Shown one piece after another: positions 59,612 through 64,000 of a DNA stretch of 64,000 bases. Origin of the DNA: 630D-37 sp037478835 (GTDB taxonomy: Bacteria; Chloroflexota; Anaerolineae; Anaerolineales; Villigracilaceae); assembly GCA_037478835.1 (NCBI GenBank), contig JBBFLV010000001.1:248001-312000 (forward strand), written 5' to 3'. The notes under the pieces are model-generated. The model did not search any database. It was not told where the DNA came from and saw only the letters and a program-made list of their open reading frames with translations. Within the stretch, counting starts at the first letter, position 1. Each line of letters starts with the position of its first letter. A program made the translations under genes and the position numbers.

Positions 59612-60556
59612 ATGCCCATCGAAATCCCGAAAGACAAATGGCCTGGTAGTGTGCGAACGGTCACGCTGGGCGCCACCCCTGCCGAAGGAGGCACGCGCAC
59701 CCGCACCGTGACCGTGGGTGGTCATACCACCCTGCCGTTCCTGAGCTTCGAGGCGCCGATTGCCTCTCCGCCTGTTCTGGCGATCGAGATCCGCTCTCGC
59801 CCGCCGGAGGATTGGTCGCCCTTGCTCTTGCAGGTCTGGGGGGATGTGGTGAACGATCTCGCCGCCTGGGCCAAAGCCGCCGAAGCGGCCGGCGCCGATC
59901 TGTTGGTGTTGGCGCTGAGCGTTGAAGATTCGCCGCAAAGCGCCGTCGAAAGCGTCAAGAAGGTGTTGGCGGCCAGCGGGTTGCCGCTCATCGTCTGGGG
60001 GCCCGGCCAGGCCGAAAAAGATAACGAACTGCTCGTGCCCGTGGCCGAGGCGACCAAAGGCGAGCGCCTGGTCCTGGGCATTTGCGAGGACAAGAACTAC
60101 CGCACGATCGTGGCGGCGGCGATGGCGAACGGTCACCTGGTTCAGGCGCGCACGCCGATGGATGTCAACCTCTCCAAGCAGTTGAATATCCTGATCAGCG
60201 ATATGGGCATGCCCAAGGATCGCATTCTGATGGACCCGACCACCGGCGCGCTCGGATACGGCATCGAATACGGTTATTCTGTGATGGAGCGCTTGCGCCT
60301 GGCCGCGCTGCAGGGTGATGCCATGACGCAATCCCCGATCATTGTCACCCCTGGCTATGAGGCCTGGAAGACGAAAGAGGCCAAAGTCGGAGAAGGGGTG
60401 CCCTCGGCCTGGGGCGAATGGAGCGAGCGTGCCATCCAGTGGGAGGTGCTCACTGCTCTGCCGCTGATCGAGGCCGGCGCCGATATCCTCGTCTTGCGTC
60501 ATCCGGAATCGCTACGGCGGCTACGCCTTGCGATTCAGGAACTGTGTGCGGCATAA
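59612..60556 (+). CDS. acsD: CODH/ACS corrinoid iron-sulfur protein small subunit (delta)
   Basis: 314 residues from ATG 59612. TIM-barrel protein that pairs with AcsC to carry the methyl-cobamide. Family stretches: LPFLSFEAPIASPPVLAIEI, NDLAAWAKAAEAAGADLLVL, ILMDPTTGALGYGIEYGYSVMERLRLAAL and ADILVLRHPESL. The operon neighbours confirm the assignment. Confidence 0.95.
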   Translation: MPIEIPKDKWPGSVRTVTLGATPAEGGTRTRTVTVGGHTTLPFLSFEAPIASPPVLAIEIRSRPPEDWSPLLLQVWGDVVNDLAAWAKAAEAAGADLLVLALSVEDSPQSAVESVKKVLAASGLPLIVWGPGQAEKDNELLVPVAEATKGERLVLGICEDKNYRTIVAAAMANGHLVQARTPMDVNLSKQLNILISDMGMPKDRILMDPTTGALGYGIEYGYSVMERLRLAALQGDAMTQSPIIVTPGYEAWKTKEAKVGEGVPSAWGEWSERAIQWEVLTALPLIEAGADILVLRHPESLRRLRLAIQELCAA

Positions 60557-60566
60557 GGAGGCACTC

Positions 60567-61889
60567 ATGGCTCTCACCGGCATCCAGATCTATAAACTTT
60601 TGCCCCAGACGAACTGCAAAGAATGCGGCTTTCCCACCTGCCTGGCCTTTGCGATGAAATTGGCCGCCAAACAGGTGGAATTGAGCGCCTGCCCCTACGT
60701 TAGCGAAGAGGCCAAGCGTCAGCTGGCCGAATCAGCGGCTCCGCCCATCCGTCTGGTGAGCCTGCGCTCGGCGAGCCAGGAAGTCAAGGCCGGCAACGAA
60801 ACCTGCCTCTTCCGCCACGAAAAGACGTTCTACAACCGTCCCGGCATCTTTTTGCGCCTGCGCCCGAACGAGGCAGGCTGGAAAGAAACCCTGCAACAGG
60901 CCGCCGGCTGGAAGGTCAGCTATGTGGGGGTGGAGCTGGGGTTGGATGGCTTCGCCGTGGAGATCGAAGACGAAGCAAGCGCCGCGGCCGTCCGTGAGTT
61001 GCGGGCTCTTGTGGCGCATCCCCTCATCCTGATCGGCAAAGACCCTGCGGCATTGCGTGCCGCCCTGGAAGCCTTGCGCGGCGAGACGCCTCTGCTGTAT
61101 GCCGCCGAGGCCTCGAACTGGGAAGCGATGGCCGATCTGGCCAAAGAATACCGGGCGGCCCTCACCGTGCGCGCCGCCGACCTGGACTCCCTCGCCGACC
61201 TCACGCAGAAGGTGCAGGCGCGCGGCGTGGAGGACCTCGTGCTTGATCTGGGGACCTCGCAGCTGGGGCCCTGGCTGACGCGTTCGACCGTGGTGCGGCG
61301 CATGGCGCTCAAGAACTTCCGTCCGTTCGGCTATCCGGTGCTGGCCTGGCGCACAGAGCCACCTTCGGAGCTGGAGGCGCCTTTCATCGCCCAAGCGATC
61401 GCCAAATATGCCGGGTTCATCATCGTCAATACCTTTGCTCCCGAAATGCTCTATCCGCTCCTGGTCTTGCGGCAGAATATCTACACCGATCCGCAGAAAC
61501 CGATCCAGGTCCAACCCGGCCTCTACGAGATCAACGCTCCGAAGCCGGATTCGCCAGTGCTGGTGACGACGAACTTCAGCATCACCTATTTCTCGGTGGC
61601 GAACGAAGTGGAGGGCTCTGGGCTGCCGGCCTGGCTGGTGGTGACCGATGCGGAGGGCATGTCGGTGCTCACGGCCTGGGCAGCCGGCAAATTCGATGCC
61701 GAGCGCATTGCCAAAGCCATCCGCACCTTTGAAGTGGATGGCAAAGTGACCCGCAAGCGCCTGGTCATCCCCGGCCATGTGGCCGTGCTCTCCGGCGAAC
61801 TGGAAGAAGAATTGCCCGATTGGGAGATCCGCGTCGGGCCGCGCGAGGCGGTGGATATTCCGGCCTTCATCCGTCAGGCACTGAATTGA
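60567..61889 (+). CDS. acsC: CODH/ACS corrinoid iron-sulfur protein large subunit (gamma)
   Basis: 440 residues from ATG 60567 with AAGGAGG upstream. The N-terminal [4Fe-4S] site is TNCKECGFPTCLAFAMK...LSACPY (C-x2-C-x4-C-x16-C). A TIM barrel and the C-terminal cobamide-binding domain (SPVLVTTNFSITYFSVANEVEGSG, SGLPAWLVVTDAEG) follow. It accepts the methyl group from AcsE and gives it to AcsB. Confidence 0.96.
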   Translation: MALTGIQIYKLLPQTNCKECGFPTCLAFAMKLAAKQVELSACPYVSEEAKRQLAESAAPPIRLVSLRSASQEVKAGNETCLFRHEKTFYNRPGIFLRLRPNEAGWKETLQQAAGWKVSYVGVELGLDGFAVEIEDEASAAAVRELRALVAHPLILIGKDPAALRAALEALRGETPLLYAAEASNWEAMADLAKEYRAALTVRAADLDSLADLTQKVQARGVEDLVLDLGTSQLGPWLTRSTVVRRMALKNFRPFGYPVLAWRTEPPSELEAPFIAQAIAKYAGFIIVNTFAPEMLYPLLVLRQNIYTDPQKPIQVQPGLYEINAPKPDSPVLVTTNFSITYFSVANEVEGSGLPAWLVVTDAEGMSVLTAWAAGKFDAERIAKAIRTFEVDGKVTRKRLVIPGHVAVLSGELEEELPDWEIRVGPREAVDIPAFIRQALN

Positions 61890-61896
61890 GGAGAAC

Positions 61897-63819
61897 ATGC
61901 CTCACACGCTCATCTTTTCGAGCGAGGAGAAACCGCAGGTTACCGTCCAGGCCCCAACCGGCATGTTGATTTCCGAAGCGGCCCAACTGGCCGGCCTGGA
62001 AATTCATCAACCTTGCGGTGGGCAGGGTCGCTGCGGCCGTTGCATCGTGCAGGTGCTCGAAGGTCAGGTGCGACGACGTAGCACCTTGCGCCTTTCGGCG
62101 GAGGACCTCGCCCAAGGATATGCGCTGGCCTGCCAGAGCGTGATCGAAGGGGCCGCACGGGTGCGCATTCCGCCCCAGGAAACGATCGAGCGTCGCCTGA
62201 CCACCGATCGGGCGGCGGCGGAGGTCTACATCCCGGCCGATTACGATCCGCACCTGCATCAGACCCTCCGTCGCTATTGCCTGCGCCTTTCGCCGCCCCG
62301 CTTGGATGATCAAACCGATGACTGGAATCGCTTGCAAACGGCCTTGCGCACGCAGGCCGGCATCGAACGGCTCACCTGCTCGCTGAGCACCCTGCGCACC
62401 TTAGGGGATCGCCTGCGGGAAGGGGATTGGCAGGTAACGCTGATCCTGGATCAGACGCCGGGGGAAACCGCACGTCTGATCGAGGTCCTGCCTGGGTTCG
62501 TGGAGGAGAAAGCGCCGCTTTGGGGCATTGCCGTTGACATCGGTACGACCACCGTCACGCTCTGGCTGGTGGATCTCCTCAGCGGTGAGGTGCACGCTCA
62601 GGTAGCCGAATACAACGCCCAGATCGCGCGCGGGGAGGATGTCATCTCGCGCATCATCTATGCCAGCAAAAACAGCGGCGGCGAGGAGATGCGTCAGCGG
62701 GTTTTGCAGACCATCAACAAGTTGCTGGAACAAGCCTGTAAGCGGGCGCGCATCCGGCCTGAGCAGGTCATGAAGGCGACGATCGTCGGCAATACGACGA
62801 TGATCCATCTCTTTTTGGGCATTCCGGCCGCCAGTATTCGTCTGAGCCCGTTTGTGCCCGTTGTGAACCAGCCACCGCCACTTTCCGGCCTGGAAAGCGG
62901 CTTGGCGATCCATCCCCAGGCACGGGTGGAATGCCTGCCTTGTGTGGCTTCGTATGTGGGAGCCGATATTACGGCCGGCGCGCTCTCTTCCGGCTTGGCG
63001 GATAGCGAAGAGGTGTGCTTGTTTATCGATATCGGCACGAACGGCGAGATCGTGCTCGGCAACCGCGAATGGATGGTCACCTGCGCCTGTTCGGCGGGGC
63101 CGGCCTTCGAGGGAGCCGGCGTGCTCCATGGCATGCGCGCCACCAGCGGTGCGATCGAGGAAGTCTGGATCAACAGCCAAACCTACGAGCCGACCTATCG
63201 CGTCATCGGTGGAGGGCGGCCACAGGGATTATGTGGCAGCGGCCTGATCTGCCTGCTTTCGGAAATGTTCCTGACCGGCTTGCTGGATAAGGCCGGCAAC
63301 ATCAACCTTTCCCTGCCCACCCCGCGGGTGCGGCAAGGGGAGCACGGGGCGGAGTATGTCGTCGCTTGGGGGCATGAGACGGCGCACGGTCAAGATATCG
63401 TCATCACCCGTGTGGATATTGACAACCTGCTGCGTGCGAAAGCGGCCATCTATGCCGGCTTCACCGTCTTGGCCGAACAGGTGGGCGTGCCGTTGGAGAG
63501 CGTCAGCAAAGTGCTGATCGGCGGTGCCTTCGGCAAATACATTAACGTGGAGAAGGCGGTACAGATCGGCCTGCTGCCGGATATGCCCTGGGATCGCTTT
63601 GAGTTCCTGGGGAATACCGCGGTGCGTGGCGCTTACCTGGCCTTGCTCGATCGGCGCGCTCAAGAGCGCGTGGAGGAAATTGCCCGCCGCATGACCTATA
63701 TCGAGCTTTCGGCAGATAACACCTTCTACGAGGCTTTTACTTCCGCTCTCTTTCTGCCCCATACCGATCTCGGTCGCTTTCCTTCGGTTGTCGCGGCGTT
63801 GAGCAAACCAACACCGTAA
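61897..63819 (+). CDS. acsV: corrinoid reactivation protein (RACo-like ASKHA ATPase with 2Fe-2S ferredoxin domain)
   Basis: 640 residues. N-terminal plant-type ferredoxin domain with HQPCGGQGRCGRCIV and ALACQS cysteines, a linker, then an ASKHA ATPase (GIAVDIGTTTVTLWLVD, FIDIGTNGEIVLG, GAFGKYINVEKAVQIGLLP) matching DUF4445/RACo proteins. It reduces inactive cob(II)amide on AcsCD using ATP and an electron from the 2Fe-2S centre. Starts 7 bases after acsC. Confidence 0.94.
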   Translation: MPHTLIFSSEEKPQVTVQAPTGMLISEAAQLAGLEIHQPCGGQGRCGRCIVQVLEGQVRRRSTLRLSAEDLAQGYALACQSVIEGAARVRIPPQETIERRLTTDRAAAEVYIPADYDPHLHQTLRRYCLRLSPPRLDDQTDDWNRLQTALRTQAGIERLTCSLSTLRTLGDRLREGDWQVTLILDQTPGETARLIEVLPGFVEEKAPLWGIAVDIGTTTVTLWLVDLLSGEVHAQVAEYNAQIARGEDVISRIIYASKNSGGEEMRQRVLQTINKLLEQACKRARIRPEQVMKATIVGNTTMIHLFLGIPAASIRLSPFVPVVNQPPPLSGLESGLAIHPQARVECLPCVASYVGADITAGALSSGLADSEEVCLFIDIGTNGEIVLGNREWMVTCACSAGPAFEGAGVLHGMRATSGAIEEVWINSQTYEPTYRVIGGGRPQGLCGSGLICLLSEMFLTGLLDKAGNINLSLPTPRVRQGEHGAEYVVAWGHETAHGQDIVITRVDIDNLLRAKAAIYAGFTVLAEQVGVPLESVSKVLIGGAFGKYINVEKAVQIGLLPDMPWDRFEFLGNTAVRGAYLALLDRRAQERVEEIARRMTYIELSADNTFYEAFTSALFLPHTDLGRFPSVVAALSKPTP

Positions 63820-63860
63820 TGGCGCCATGGCTCTGGAATTTCTGAACGGGAGGCGTTTCT

Positions 63861-64000
63861 ATGTTCATCATTGGTGAAAATATTCACATTGTGTCCGATA
63901 AGGTCAAAGAGGCATTGGCCAACCGCGATCGCGAATTCTTCATGGACCTGGCGGTGCGTCAGGTGGAGGCCGGTGCCCAGGCAATTGATATCAATCTCGG
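63861..64000 (+). CDS. acsE: methyltetrahydrofolate:corrinoid methyltransferase, N-terminal part
   Basis: The ATG at 63861 (GGGAGG upstream) opens a frame running off the right edge: MFIIGENIHIVSDKVKEAL, then VRQVEAGAQAIDINL. This is the start of the pterin-binding TIM barrel of AcsE, which moves methyl from methyl-THF to the corrinoid protein. About 46 residues visible; position after acsV agrees. Confidence 0.88.
   Translation, partial: MFIIGENIHIVSDKVKEALANRDREFFMDLAVRQVEAGAQAIDINL

Overview
The window reads as chromosome of a Chloroflexota bacterium, most likely of the Anaerolineae type. I infer this from the lipoproteins with PTPTPSPTPTP linkers, the bacterial CODH/ACS gene order, the STAND/NACHT ATPase, the PIN/AbrB module and the 7-bp tandem repeats between operons. 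No rRNA is present, so the assignment is an inference. Genes are moderately GC-rich and tightly packed, with many 4-bp ATGA/GTGA stop/start overlaps.

Layout. 1-9.7 kb holds housekeeping genes: an SLC13-type permease running off the left edge, an NfeD protease, a response regulator/sensor kinase/phosphoesterase operon, mutS, an FKBP isomerase and an ankyrin protein. At 9.8-11.9 kb lies an AT-richer beta-propeller lipoprotein. 12.3-29.9 kb is the centrepiece, a nearly gapless run of about 17 genes in one direction. It begins with a CarH-like B12 photoreceptor/repressor that keeps the W-x9-EH signature. It continues through a membrane protein, a PPOX-fold flavoprotein, an alpha/beta hydrolase, an SDR, a peroxiredoxin-like selenoprotein with an in-frame TGA, a Rieske oxygenase, phytoene synthase, phytoene desaturase, a P450, a CrtYcd-type lycopene cyclase, a PlsY-family acyltransferase, a GT2 glycosyltransferase, an MFS transporter, a DNA photolyase, another hydrolase, a DICT-domain protein and a DUF1295 protein. 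I read this as a light-inducible photoprotection operon making a hydroxylated, possibly glycosylated and acylated carotenoid together with DNA repair and peroxide defence.

30-38 kb contains a PHP-domain protein, a VapBC-like toxin-antitoxin pair set between two near-identical fragments of a surface-protein tail, a Tat lipoprotein polysaccharide deacetylase, pyruvate phosphate dikinase, a nitroreductase and a helix-hairpin-helix protein. 38-45 kb looks like a cell-envelope O-acylation operon: lipoprotein, MBOAT, SGNH-like protein and a double SGNH-like lipoprotein whose nucleophile serines are missing, followed by two dehydrogenases. 45-51 kb carries fabF, a fabH-like gene, a Crp-type regulator, a four-helix-bundle (23S IVP family) gene flanked by inverted repeat tracts, a UbiA/heme O synthase-type prenyltransferase, a membrane protein and tRNA-Lys(CTT). 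51.1-54 kb is a NACHT-HEAT protein with two C-terminal membrane segments.

54.2 kb to the right edge is the carbonyl branch of the Wood-Ljungdahl pathway: a CxxC-less HMA-like protein, cooS/acsA, acsB, a CBS protein, acsD, acsC, acsV and the start of acsE. A CRP-type palindrome sits at class II activator spacing upstream, and the Crp-family regulator at 47.8 kb has a matching recognition helix. The region between 53.98 and 54.22 kb holds three kinds of short repeat. The same three families recur at other operon borders in the window.
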